Of a stretch of DNA of 44,268 bases, positions 14,019 to 21,648 are shown in pieces. A program made the position numbers and the translations under genes. Position 1 is the first letter of the stretch. Every line of letters starts with the position of its first letter. Source of the DNA: JTS-RE9 sp964649195 (GTDB lineage: Bacteria > Planctomycetota > Phycisphaerae > Phycisphaerales > Phycisphaeraceae); NCBI GenBank assembly GCA_964649195.1, contig CAZYPK010000025.1, forward strand, positions 1-44,268, given 5' to 3'. Below the pieces are notes generated by a model. It had not been told where the DNA came from and did not search any database. It saw nothing but the letters and a program-made list of their open reading frames with translations.

Positions 14019-14519
14019 GTGGCTTCCACCCCGAAAAAACGCCCGAAACGCAATGCCTTTCTCCACCATGAAGACTTGATGCTGCGCGGTCTCGAACTGC
14101 ATGAGGCGCGAAAGTATCGTCCGGCCCTCGCGCTCTTTCGGCGGGCACGGCGCGCCTGGCCCGCCTGTCCGGAGGTGACCTACAACATGGCGAACACGAC
14201 ATATCTGCTCGGCGGATATGAAGAATCGTTCCATCTTCTGCGCGGCCTGGCCCGCATGTCGCTGAATCAGTTGTCGGACAGGTGCGCCATGGCTTCCCCC
14301 CGGGCGCTGAAGGCCGATGTTTATTTCCTGCTCTTTCTCGTGGTCGTGCATTGGCGCGGTCCCACGGCTCAGGCGTTTCGATTCGCGGAGGCACACATGG
14401 CCCGCCGCGCGAGGGGGCTGCGATCAATCTGGTCGATGCGCGAAGTGAAGCGGTACATCGCCCAAGCGCGGACTTGCCGGCAATCCATGCGGAAAATCAC
14501 GCCGATCGTCCTCAGTTGA
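14019..14519 (+). CDS. TPR-like hypothetical protein, ~166 aa
   Basis: Residues ~25-80 (LMLRGLELHEARKYRPALALFRRARRAWPACPEVTYNMANTTYLLGGYEESFHLL) form one to two tetratricopeptide-like helical hairpins, suggesting a protein-protein interaction role. The rest is basic and helical. The GTG at 14019 was chosen because AAAGGCG lies just upstream; a GTG at 13935, overlapping the previous gene, and an ATG near 14080 are alternatives. The C-terminal half is rich in Arg with several Met and Trp. No catalytic motif. It ends 41 bases before ligA, in the interval that carries the ligA promoter. Confidence 0.5.
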   Translation: MASTPKKRPKRNAFLHHEDLMLRGLELHEARKYRPALALFRRARRAWPACPEVTYNMANTTYLLGGYEESFHLLRGLARMSLNQLSDRCAMASPRALKADVYFLLFLVVVHWRGPTAQAFRFAEAHMARRARGLRSIWSMREVKRYIAQARTCRQSMRKITPIVLS

Positions 14520-14526
14520 ATGTGGG

Positions 14527-14554
14527 TTCTTGCGGAACAATCCGATCGTATAAT
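14527..14554 (+). promoter_or_regulatory. ligA promoter, probable leaderless transcript
   Basis: TTCTTG, 16-bp spacer, TATAAT; the ATG of ligA lies only six bases after the -10 box. Transcription would therefore begin at or next to the start codon, and no Shine-Dalgarno is present. Confidence 0.45.
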
Positions 14555-14560
14555 CCGCCC

Positions 14561-16738
14561 ATGCCCACCCCCGCCGAGCGCATCCTCCATCTCCGCCGCG
14601 ACATCGAGCGCCATAATCGTCTTTATTACACCGAGGCGAAGCCGGAGATTTCCGATCAGCAGTTCGACATGCTGCTCAAGGAATTGGAGGCGCTCGAAGC
14701 GGTGCATCCCGATCTGATCACCCTTGATTCGCCGACGCAGCGCGTCGGCGGCGAGCCGATCGAAGGCTTCCGCACCGTGCCTCATGCGAGGCCGATGTTC
14801 TCCATCGACAACACCTATGCCGAGGGTGATCTTCGCGCCTGGCATCAGCGCGTGCTGAAGAATCTGGACCGCCAGGCGATCGGCGACATCGATTACGTCC
14901 TCGAACCCAAGATCGACGGCATCGCGGTGAGCCTGCGCTATGAACAAGGCAAACTCGCCCTCGCCCTGACGCGCGGTGACGGCACCAAAGGCGACGACAT
15001 CACCCACAATGTGCGCACCATTTCCTCCGTCCCTCTTTCATTAAATCCACAAAGCCCAGGCACCCCCGGAACTCCCGTGCCTGGGGTTCTGGAAGTCCGC
15101 GGTGAAATCTTCATGCCTGCCGCCGAGTTCGAGCGCATCAACAAGCTCCGCGAAAAGCAAGGCGAGGAACTTTTCGCCAACCCGCGCAACTCCACCGCAG
15201 GCATCCTCAAGAAGCTCGATCCCAAGTACGTGGCCAAACACAAGCTGGCGTTTTATGCGCATGGCAGGGGCGAGGTGGAGCCGGATGATTGCGCGACCTA
15301 TTCGCAGTTCATGGCGATGGTGAGGAGCCTGGGCCTGCCGGTGAATCCGCTGACGAAAAAATGCCAAGGCATCGAGGCGGTCTGGCAGGCGATTGTCGAT
15401 CTCGACACGCACCGTCACACGCTGCCCTACGGCACCGATGGGGCGGTGGTGAAGGTCGATCGCCTCGACTGGCAACACGAACTTGGCTTCCGCTCCAAGA
15501 GCCCGCGCTGGTGCATCGCCTACAAGTACGCACCGGAGCAGGCGGAAACCAAACTCAACGCGATCACCTGGCAGGTGGGCAAAGGCGGCACGCTGACGCC
15601 GGTGGCGGAATTGGAGCCGGTCTTCCTCGCGGGCACCACGGTCAAGCGGGCCAGCCTGCACAACATCGATGAGATTCACGCGAAGGATATTCGCGTCGGC
15701 GACACCGTCGTCATCGAAAAAGCAGGCGAGATCATCCCGCAGGTGGTGGGGGTGGCGGGAGCGGGTGTCGGGTGTCGGGTGTCGGGTGTCGGGGATGGCC
15801 TCACTCCCCTCCCTCTTAGGGAGGGGCAGGGGGAGGGTCGGCCAACCACCTTGTTTGATGCTGACAATCATGCAGTTGACGCAACCTTCCCCCAACCCCT
15901 CCCTAAAAGGGAGGGGAGTCAGACCGTCGCTCCGACGCACTGCCCGTCCTGCAATGAACCCGTCATCCGCGAAGAAGGCGAAGCGGCGATCCGCTGCGTC
16001 AATCCGCAGTGCCCGGCCCAAATCCGCGAACGGCTGATCTGGTTCGCCGGCCGCGATCAGATGGATATCGAAGGCCTGGGCGAATCGACCGTCATCCAAC
16101 TCGCCGACGCCGGCCTGCTCAATTCCTTCGGCGACATCTTCAAGCTTTCACAGCACCGCGAAGCGATCCTCAAGCTCGACCGCATGGGGCAGCGCAAGGT
16201 GGACAACCTGCTCGCCGGCATCGAGGAGGCGAAACAGCGCGGCCTGGCCCGCGTCCTGGCGGCGGTGGGCATCCGGCACATCGGCGTGGGCGGCTCGCGG
16301 CAACTGGCCGGCCACTTCGGCGACATCGACAAACTCGCCGCCGCCTCGGTTGCGGAACTCGAACAGGTCGAGGATGTCGGCGCCATCACCGCCGAGTCGG
16401 TGCATCACTTTTTTCAAAGCGATGTCGGCAAACAGGTCGTCGCCGACCTCAAAGCAGCCGGCGTCAAACTCGACGCCCCGATCAAGGCGCAGATCACGCC
16501 GCCCGTGGGTTCACCGTTCGCCGGCAAGACCATCGTCATCACCGGCACCCTCGCCAACTGGGGCCGCAAGGAACTGACCGACAAACTCATCGAACTGGGT
16601 GCGAAAGTCAGCGGCAGCGTCTCGAAGAAAACCGCTTTCGTCATCGCCGGCGAAGAGGCCGGTGGCAAACTCGACAAGGCGAAGGAATTGGGCGTTGAAG
16701 TTTGGGATGAGGCGAAGCTGTTGACGGCATTGAAGTGA
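14561..16738 (+). CDS. ligA: NAD-dependent DNA ligase LigA, 725 aa, with in-frame insertions
   Basis: Seals nicks in duplex DNA with NAD+ as adenylate donor; cytoplasmic and essential in most bacteria. All domains are visible: Ia (RHNRLYYTEAKPEISDQQFD), nucleotidyl transferase with catalytic Lys117 in EPKIDG, the OB fold (TLTPVAELEPVFLAGTTVKRASLHN), a zinc finger with Cys461, Cys464, Cys479 and Cys484, helix-hairpin-helix repeats (IRHIGVGGSRQLA), and a C-terminal BRCT (GKTIVITGTL ... GVEVWDEAKLLTAL). Two extra segments disturb it: a short palindromic one after SVPLSL (15055-15085) and a ~40-45-residue fold-back repeat between IIPQVVGV and the zinc finger (15765-15921). Both keep the frame and leave the catalytic residues intact, so activity is expected. 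The length exceeds the usual ~670 residues by roughly the size of the insertions. Confidence 0.95.
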   Translation: MPTPAERILHLRRDIERHNRLYYTEAKPEISDQQFDMLLKELEALEAVHPDLITLDSPTQRVGGEPIEGFRTVPHARPMFSIDNTYAEGDLRAWHQRVLKNLDRQAIGDIDYVLEPKIDGIAVSLRYEQGKLALALTRGDGTKGDDITHNVRTISSVPLSLNPQSPGTPGTPVPGVLEVRGEIFMPAAEFERINKLREKQGEELFANPRNSTAGILKKLDPKYVAKHKLAFYAHGRGEVEPDDCATYSQFMAMVRSLGLPVNPLTKKCQGIEAVWQAIVDLDTHRHTLPYGTDGAVVKVDRLDWQHELGFRSKSPRWCIAYKYAPEQAETKLNAITWQVGKGGTLTPVAELEPVFLAGTTVKRASLHNIDEIHAKDIRVGDTVVIEKAGEIIPQVVGVAGAGVGCRVSGVGDGLTPLPLREGQGEGRPTTLFDADNHAVDATFPQPLPKREGSQTVAPTHCPSCNEPVIREEGEAAIRCVNPQCPAQIRERLIWFAGRDQMDIEGLGESTVIQLADAGLLNSFGDIFKLSQHREAILKLDRMGQRKVDNLLAGIEEAKQRGLARVLAAVGIRHIGVGGSRQLAGHFGDIDKLAAASVAELEQVEDVGAITAESVHHFFQSDVGKQVVADLKAAGVKLDAPIKAQITPPVGSPFAGKTIVITGTLANWGRKELTDKLIELGAKVSGSVSKKTAFVIAGEEAGGKLDKAKELGVEVWDEAKLLTALK
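15055..15085. repeat. short palindrome inside ligA
   Basis: CCCAGGCAC (15055-15063) and GTGCCTGGG (15077-15085) are perfect inverted arms. They encode the extra residues QSPGTPGTPVPG, where other LigA proteins have a shorter loop before LEVRGE. Confidence 0.55.
15765..15921. repeat. fold-back repeat inserted in frame in ligA
   Basis: A GGTGTCG tandem (15765-15792) is followed by a left arm CTCCCCTCCCTCTTAGGGAG... (from about 15803) and a near-perfect inverted right arm ending at about 15921, each self-palindromic around CCCT-TTAGGG. The encoded peptide contains TPLPLREG ... PLPKREG, a translated form of a commonly dispersed genomic palindrome. Confidence 0.75.
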
Positions 16739-16870
16739 ATGGCGCCATGCGAGCAGCGGTGTCCGTGTCGTGCGTGCTTTGGTTGTTGCTACGCCGCAAG
16801 CGGCGGGGGATCGTCCTCTTGAGTCCCGCCTATAATGCCGCCGGTTTCGGATGGCATCTGTTTTCTCTTG

Positions 16871-16915
16871 ACTCAAAACTCGGAACTCGAAACTCGGAAC
16901 TCGAAACTCGGAACT
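16871..16915. repeat. single array of AACTCGGA units
   Basis: About five degenerate 8-bp units (AACTCGGA/AACTCGAA), the same as the arms of the hemE elements but with no core or opposite arm. It forms most of the leader of the acetyltransferase gene. A TATAAT at 16831-16836 may be its -10 box. Confidence 0.65.
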
Positions 16916-16930
16916 TTTCTCTCCTCCTTT

Positions 16931-17524
16931 ATGATCCGCCGCGCCTTCATCTTTGATGTTCCGCAGATGGCCCGCATCATCAACGACGCGGCTGAATACG
17001 GCCTGATGCTCCATCGTTCTCACGCCTATCTCTACGAGCACATCCGCGACTTCAAGGTCGCGGTCGAAGAGGGCAAGGTGATCGGCGTCTGCGGGCTGAA
17101 CATCATCTGGGCGAACCTGGCCGAGGTTTATTCGCTGGCGGTCGATGTCAAGCATCGCGGCAAGGGGTTGGGCAGCAAGCTGGTCAAGGCGGTGATGGCC
17201 GAGGCGCGTCGTCTGAAAATCTGCCGGCTGATGACGCTCACCTACGAGCAGCGTTTCTTCGACCGGCTGGGCTTCAGGATCGTCGATCGCCAGACGCTGC
17301 CGATGAAGGTCTGGAGCCAGTGCGTCTATTGCCTGAAGAACCAGGCCTGCGATGAGATCGCCATGCTCAAGGTGCTCGAAGGCGTGCCCGATGCGGCGGC
17401 GATCGCCGATGAAAGCGAGCTGCTGCGCGGCGAGCACGAGTACGAGGTGCCGGTGACGATCAAGGGGGTGAAGATGGACACGCACGAAGCCAGGCCGCTG
17501 ATGGATGCGGCGCCGGCGGAGTGA
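16931..17524 (+). CDS. argA: ArgA-like N-acetyltransferase (GNAT), 197 aa
   Basis: Acetyl-CoA-dependent N-acetyltransferase of the short ArgA type, expected to make N-acetylglutamate for arginine synthesis. The GNAT core is clear: MIRRAFIFDVPQMARIINDA, GLMLHRSHAYLYEHIRDF, EVYSLAVDVKHRGKGLGSKL with the acetyl-CoA-binding RGKGLGS loop, and LMTLTYEQRFFDRLGFRIVD. The PMKVWSQCVYCLKNQACDEIAM segment (three Cys) is characteristic of this subfamily. The C-terminal ~45 residues are an extra tail. The ATG at 16931 gives the family N-terminus; its leader is a repeat array and no Shine-Dalgarno is visible. Function rests on family resemblance; a different acyl acceptor is possible. Confidence 0.75.
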   Translation: MIRRAFIFDVPQMARIINDAAEYGLMLHRSHAYLYEHIRDFKVAVEEGKVIGVCGLNIIWANLAEVYSLAVDVKHRGKGLGSKLVKAVMAEARRLKICRLMTLTYEQRFFDRLGFRIVDRQTLPMKVWSQCVYCLKNQACDEIAMLKVLEGVPDAAAIADESELLRGEHEYEVPVTIKGVKMDTHEARPLMDAAPAE

Positions 17525-17602
17525 TTCAACCCGCGGACGGGAGTCCGCGGGCTTTGCGGGAGTTCATGGGTGCCTGTTGAATCGAGTTTCCACACCACGC
17601 CG

Positions 17603-18289
17603 ATGCGGAACAGATCCACGTTGGGGTTCGGGCTGTTGTGCGGCATGGCGCTGGTGATAGGGGGCTGTCACTCGCCTCTGCCCGCGCCTGCCGGTTGGCA
17701 TCAGGCGTCCGCCGGCCTCTCGCCGCATCGCATGCAGGTGCTGATCTGTTATGACGCGGCCTTCTCCAGCCATTCGGGCATCCGATTGGTTTCACCGGAA
17801 TCGACGATCTTCTGGGACCCGGGCGGCATGTTCGGCGAGGGGGGAGCCGGGGGAACCGGGGGAACCGGGGGTACCCCGGGGGGGTATGTGCGACGGAACA
17901 GCATTGTGGATTCCCCGCCCACGCTGGATGATTACTGGGCCTGGCGGCAGACGTTCACCGAGAAGGCCATGCAGGTGTTCGAGTACGACCTGAGCGTTGC
18001 CGAACATGCGGAGCTGTATGGCGTGCTGGACCGTTGCCGATGGACGGTGGCGTTGCCGGATGGTTTCACCAGCAACTGGGTTGGCGGCCAGTGCTGCGTG
18101 GGGACGAGTCAGTTTCTCCGGCGATACTTCCGTTTGCGGGTGAAGGTCAGCCACGAGTATTTCTGGCCTCACTCGCTGGCCCGCGAACTGTGGGAGCAGC
18201 CGGTGGATCGGGTGTATGACTACCGCAGAGGCAGCCCACATGCGGTGGTGTATCGGTTTCTTCCCCAGGCCCCAGGCCCTCTTCCCTAA
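17603..18289 (+). CDS. hypothetical lipoprotein, 228 aa
   Basis: The N-terminus MRNRSTLGFGLLCGMALVIGGC is a lipoprotein signal with a lipobox ending at Cys22, so the protein is likely membrane-anchored in the envelope. The rest is soluble with no recognised domain. Segments HRMQVLICYDAAFSSHSGIR and RVYDYRRGSPHAVVYRFLP are aromatic-rich, and there are adjacent cysteines in GQCCVG. Residues ~78-96 (GEGGAGGTGGTGGTPGG) are encoded by a GC tandem repeat (17838-17886), an apparent repeat expansion inside the gene. The ATG at 17603 was preferred over the GTG at 17570 because it places the signal correctly. It is 78 bases after the acetyltransferase. Confidence 0.6.
   Translation: MRNRSTLGFGLLCGMALVIGGCHSPLPAPAGWHQASAGLSPHRMQVLICYDAAFSSHSGIRLVSPESTIFWDPGGMFGEGGAGGTGGTGGTPGGYVRRNSIVDSPPTLDDYWAWRQTFTEKAMQVFEYDLSVAEHAELYGVLDRCRWTVALPDGFTSNWVGGQCCVGTSQFLRRYFRLRVKVSHEYFWPHSLARELWEQPVDRVYDYRRGSPHAVVYRFLPQAPGPLP
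17838..17886. repeat. tandem GGAGCCGGG/GGAACCGGG units inside the lipoprotein gene
   Basis: Four to five imperfect 9-bp units ending in a GGGGTACCCC palindrome. They are in frame and encode a Gly-rich loop. They are related to the array upstream of hemD (12302-12376). Confidence 0.6.
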
Positions 18290-18299
18290 AGAACACCAC

Positions 18300-18388
18300 G
18301 AAATCAGGAAAGCAGGAAAACATGAAATGCAGATCATCCATTCCGTATGATCCCGCCTGGTTTCCTGATTTCATGCTTTCCTGATTTC
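18300..18388. repeat. fold-back element with GAAATCAGGAAAGCA arms
   Basis: Perfect 15-bp inverted arms at 18300-18314 and 18374-18388, each inside a short array of CAGGAAA/CATGAAA units. The architecture is the same as at 5193-5328 with a different core. It follows the lipoprotein stop by about 10 bases. Confidence 0.65.
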
Positions 18389-18398
18389 ATGGTTTTAT

Positions 18399-18607
18399 TT
18401 AATACTACAACGCTAACAAGCCCTGAACTGCCGCCAGATTCGCACGGAAAACCGGGAAGGAACCTGCAAATGGACCATCGTTGGCTTGTCGCCGACAACA
18501 GGTGCCGGGATTTCACCGGAGTCTCGCTTCGGAAACTGCCGCATTCGGGCTGCAATTTCAAGCCCATTGATTTCAACGTTTTATCGGTTGTAGCGTTGTA
18601 GTATTAA
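18399..18607. mobile_element. MITE-like element, 209 bp with perfect 17-bp terminal inverted repeats
   Basis: TTAATACTACAACGCTA (18399-18415) and its exact inverse (18591-18607) bound a 175-bp non-coding core. No transposase is encoded. No clear target duplication is seen; the left flank is GGTTTTAT and the right flank CTTGATGG. This fits a non-autonomous transposon moved by a transposase elsewhere. Confidence 0.65.
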
Positions 18608-18886
18608 CTTGATGGCATTAGAGACAGGTCTGGACCTGTCCCACGTTGAGCCGAATATCTTGCTCCTCGCCACATTATCGCAATACTTGACTCTGGCGAT
18701 ATCCAATCAGATACTGTCGGATCCATGTTCGCCTTCATGGCCTTGGGTTTGATTGCTCGCCTTTATTTGGCACCGACGATCATAAAACTATGTATTGCAT
18801 AAACTAAAGGCGAATTAGCCATGATATGATCGGACTGGCCGTGCGTGGCACGGAAGATGCCATGGCAATGCGTCGGGAGAGTCATG
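18608..18886 (+). other. gene-free AT-richer stretch before the ABC gene
   Basis: Contains a hairpin GACAGGTC-TG-GACCTGTC (18623-18640) and an AT-rich segment (18770-18830) likely to hold the promoter of the ATPase gene. No gene or tRNA is seen. Confidence 0.35.
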
Positions 18887-20500
18887 ATGTTTGATGGAAC
18901 CACGAATTCGATGATTGCCGGCATGGGTGTCGATGAGCTTGGTCGCTCGTCCGATGCCCCTGTACCGTGCGAGGCATTCGCGGCTGCCGCCGCGTCAGTC
19001 CTAAGGGCTGAAGGGCTTACAAAATCCTTCGGCGGCCAGATCGTCCTGCGCGGGGTGGACATCGACCTTCATCGCGGCGAGGTCGTCCTCCTCCGCGGCG
19101 AAAACGGCTCCGGCAAGACGACCCTGCTCAACATCCTCACCGGCAACCTCGAACCCGACGCCGGCACCATTCACTACCTGGCCGACGACTCGCCCCGCTC
19201 CTACACATTCCCGCGCCGATGGTGGCAGGAACTCAATCCCTGGGATCACTTCCGCCCCGAGTTCGTCGCGGCCGAGGGCATCGGCCGCACATGGCAGGAT
19301 GTGCGACTGTTCGGAAGCCTGAGCTTGCGCGACAACATCGCCGTCGCCGCGCCGCGCCAGCCCGGCGAAAATCCGATCATGGCCCTGATCGCCCCCGGCC
19401 ATGTCCGCAAGGCCGAAGCACGTATCGCATCCGAAGCCGACGCCATGCTCGCCCGCCTCGGCCTCGACACCCGCCAGGACTCTTCCGCCGACATGATCTC
19501 GCTCGGCCAGTCCAAGCGCGTCGCCATCGCCCGCGCCGTCGCCGCCGGGGCCGGCATTCTCTTCCTCGACGAACCCCTCGCCGGCCTCGACCGCCAAGGC
19601 ATCGCCGACATCCTGACACTGCTCAATTCCCTCGTCCGCGAACGCAACCTCACTCTCGTCATCGTCGAGCACGTCTTCAACCAACACCACCTTCAGGGAC
19701 TGGTCACCACCAACTGGCTATTGGATAAGGGCCACATCCACCAATCAAAAGTCAGCGTCCCCGCCGCTCGCGGCTTAGCGCCGGCACCCCCTGCAACCCC
19801 TGACCTCCAATCCGACCAACGCCCCGCCTGGTTCGCCCTCCTCGCCGGCGACAATGCCCAAATCACCGACGAACCCCTCCCGCGCGGCGCCCTGCTCACC
19901 CGCATCCGCCGTCCCGACCGCTTCCAGAACCCCGCCAAGCCCGTCCTCGAAATCCGCAACCTCCTCGTCAAGCGCGGCCCGCGCCCCGTCATCGGCCTCG
20001 ACGACCACGGCCAACCCACCGGCTTCAACCTCACCCTCCACCAGGGCGAAATCGCCATCCTCCAGGCCCCCAACGGCTGGGGCAAGAGCACTCTCTTCGC
20101 CGCCATCGCCGGCCTGATCCCCATCGACCAGGGCGAAATACACCTGCAGCAACACCCCCTGACCGGCCTGCCCGCTTGGGAACGCTTCCGCCGCGGCCTG
20201 CGCACGCTCCCCTCCGGCGGACACACCTTCCCCAGCCTCACCGGCCGCGAGTCCCTCCGCCTCGCCGGCATATCAAAAATTCCTGACGACCTGACCGCGT
20301 TCGCCGACCGTCCGACCTCCTCCCTCAGCGGCGGCCAGAAGCAGCGCCTCGCTCTCGCAGGCATGGATACATCGACCGTCAACCTGTACGATGAACCGAT
20401 GGCTGCGCTTGATAGCTCGGAACCGTTTCTCCGCCGATGCCTCGTTGGCAGCATTCCGAACCAGGCATCGCTGATACTGATGCCAAGCGCGACAAATTAA
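18887..20500 (+). CDS. fused ABC transporter ATPase (LivG-LivF-like), 537 aa
   Basis: Energises import, probably of branched-chain amino acids or a related solute, with the permeases at 30142-31907. Two nucleotide-binding domains occur in one chain. Domain 1 has Walker A GENGSGKTT (~70-78), signature ISLGQSKRVAIARA, Walker B GILFLDEP and H-loop VIVEH, and is complete. Domain 2 has Walker A as APNGWGKST (~394-402, first Gly replaced), signature SSLSGGQKQRLALAG and Walker B NLYDEP, but ends LILMPSATN with no H-loop His, so it may be catalytically weak. LivG and LivF are usually separate proteins. The ATG at 18887 has GGAGA six bases upstream; ATG 18884 is equally in frame. It is 26 bases before the binding-protein gene, consistent with one operon. 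Confidence 0.8.
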   Translation: MFDGTTNSMIAGMGVDELGRSSDAPVPCEAFAAAAASVLRAEGLTKSFGGQIVLRGVDIDLHRGEVVLLRGENGSGKTTLLNILTGNLEPDAGTIHYLADDSPRSYTFPRRWWQELNPWDHFRPEFVAAEGIGRTWQDVRLFGSLSLRDNIAVAAPRQPGENPIMALIAPGHVRKAEARIASEADAMLARLGLDTRQDSSADMISLGQSKRVAIARAVAAGAGILFLDEPLAGLDRQGIADILTLLNSLVRERNLTLVIVEHVFNQHHLQGLVTTNWLLDKGHIHQSKVSVPAARGLAPAPPATPDLQSDQRPAWFALLAGDNAQITDEPLPRGALLTRIRRPDRFQNPAKPVLEIRNLLVKRGPRPVIGLDDHGQPTGFNLTLHQGEIAILQAPNGWGKSTLFAAIAGLIPIDQGEIHLQQHPLTGLPAWERFRRGLRTLPSGGHTFPSLTGRESLRLAGISKIPDDLTAFADRPTSSLSGGQKQRLALAGMDTSTVNLYDEPMAALDSSEPFLRRCLVGSIPNQASLILMPSATN

Positions 20501-20526
20501 AGTTAACAGGACCAAAGGATCAACAC

Positions 20527-21648
20527 ATGAACAGAAAAAACTATCTGATTGCGGCGATCGCCCTGGTAGTGGTTATCGCAGGGGTCTTTTTCGTGACCCA
20601 ACGTACATCTCCGACCGGCAACTCTGTACGCATAGCTCTAAACATCCCCTTGACCGGACCGGTGGCTTCTTTCAGCGGAGAGTACGCCAACGGTTTGACC
20701 ATGGGAATCGATGACGCCTGCAAGGAACTGGGCATATCCAGAGATTTGTTCCGGGTGGATGCCCAGGACAATCAGGGCCAGCCACCTCAGGCAGCCACTC
20801 TTGCACAGAAGCAAGTGCTCAGCGGCTTCGATGTTTACATTTCCGGAGTGTCACAGATGTCCAAGGCCGCGGCGCCGATCGTGGACGATGTGGCGGCTAC
20901 GCACTTTCTGGTTTCATACGATGCTCATCTCGTGGAAGAGCGAACGAATCGGATGCGGATACTCGCGCATTGCAAAATTCAGGGCCCTGTCTACGCTCAA
21001 TATGCCAAGATGCGCCAGGCCAAGCGGGTGTTTACGTTCGTACTCAACAACCCCGAACTCCAGCAAGAATACACAGAGTATGTGGAACCCGCACTGCGGG
21101 CCGCTGGCATCGAACCCCACCGCGAGATTTACGAGTTCTCCCACTCCGACTTTCGGACGCTTGCTCTGAAAGCCAAGGCGGTTCGACCCGATTTGATTTT
21201 TGTCAGTGGGTTTTCCTTGCATGTTTCGCCCATCGTTCGAGCGTTGCAGGCCGAGTCAATGGTTAGTGATGGCAATGTCCTTTGCATCATGGACTTTAAC
21301 GAGCTCCTTGGTGACCAGGACGCCAATAAGACGTTCGCGGGAGTGGCTTATATCGCGCCTCCCTTCGAGTTTCCAGAGAATCGCCCTCAACGCGACGAAT
21401 GGAGCGCAAGGTTCAAGGCCCGATTCGGGAAGACCCCCAATTTTGTTCCAGCTTACGCCTACGATACGGGCAGACTGATCGTGCTGGCTCAAGCCAAGAG
21501 TGGAAAGGTCAATAAGCAAACGATCCGCGAACAACTTCCCTATAGTGGAATCTCCGGGTCAATCACGGTTGACGATTCCGGCGATCTGGCGACACCGCTG
21601 GGAGTCGTGCAGGTTCTGGAAGATGGGTCGCTGAAACGGATCAAATGA
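20527..21648 (+). CDS. ABC transporter substrate-binding protein, Leu/Ile/Val family, 373 aa
   Basis: Type I periplasmic binding protein of the branched-chain amino-acid/amide/urea class. MNRKNYLIAAIALVVVIAGVFFVTQ is a signal peptide or anchor. RIALNIPLTGPVASFSGEYANGLTMGIDDA is the family's hallmark first strand and loop. QDNQGQPPQAATLAQKQVLSG and VYISGVSQMSKAAAPIVDD continue the first lobe. The FVPAYAYDTGRLIVLA segment precedes the C-terminal hinge. The ATG at 20527 has AAGGA upstream. The stop overlaps the start of the next gene (ATGA at 21645-21648), so binding protein and kinase-like protein are translationally coupled. This is unusual for a transport operon and suggests ligand sensing. 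The ligand is unknown. Confidence 0.85.
   Translation: MNRKNYLIAAIALVVVIAGVFFVTQRTSPTGNSVRIALNIPLTGPVASFSGEYANGLTMGIDDACKELGISRDLFRVDAQDNQGQPPQAATLAQKQVLSGFDVYISGVSQMSKAAAPIVDDVAATHFLVSYDAHLVEERTNRMRILAHCKIQGPVYAQYAKMRQAKRVFTFVLNNPELQQEYTEYVEPALRAAGIEPHREIYEFSHSDFRTLALKAKAVRPDLIFVSGFSLHVSPIVRALQAESMVSDGNVLCIMDFNELLGDQDANKTFAGVAYIAPPFEFPENRPQRDEWSARFKARFGKTPNFVPAYAYDTGRLIVLAQAKSGKVNKQTIREQLPYSGISGSITVDDSGDLATPLGVVQVLEDGSLKRIK

Noticed and set aside
13992..14427. Minus-strand frames opposite the TPR-like gene
   Set aside because: Their composition is that of antisense shadows; the plus-strand frame shows TPR-like helices and fits the gene run to ligA.
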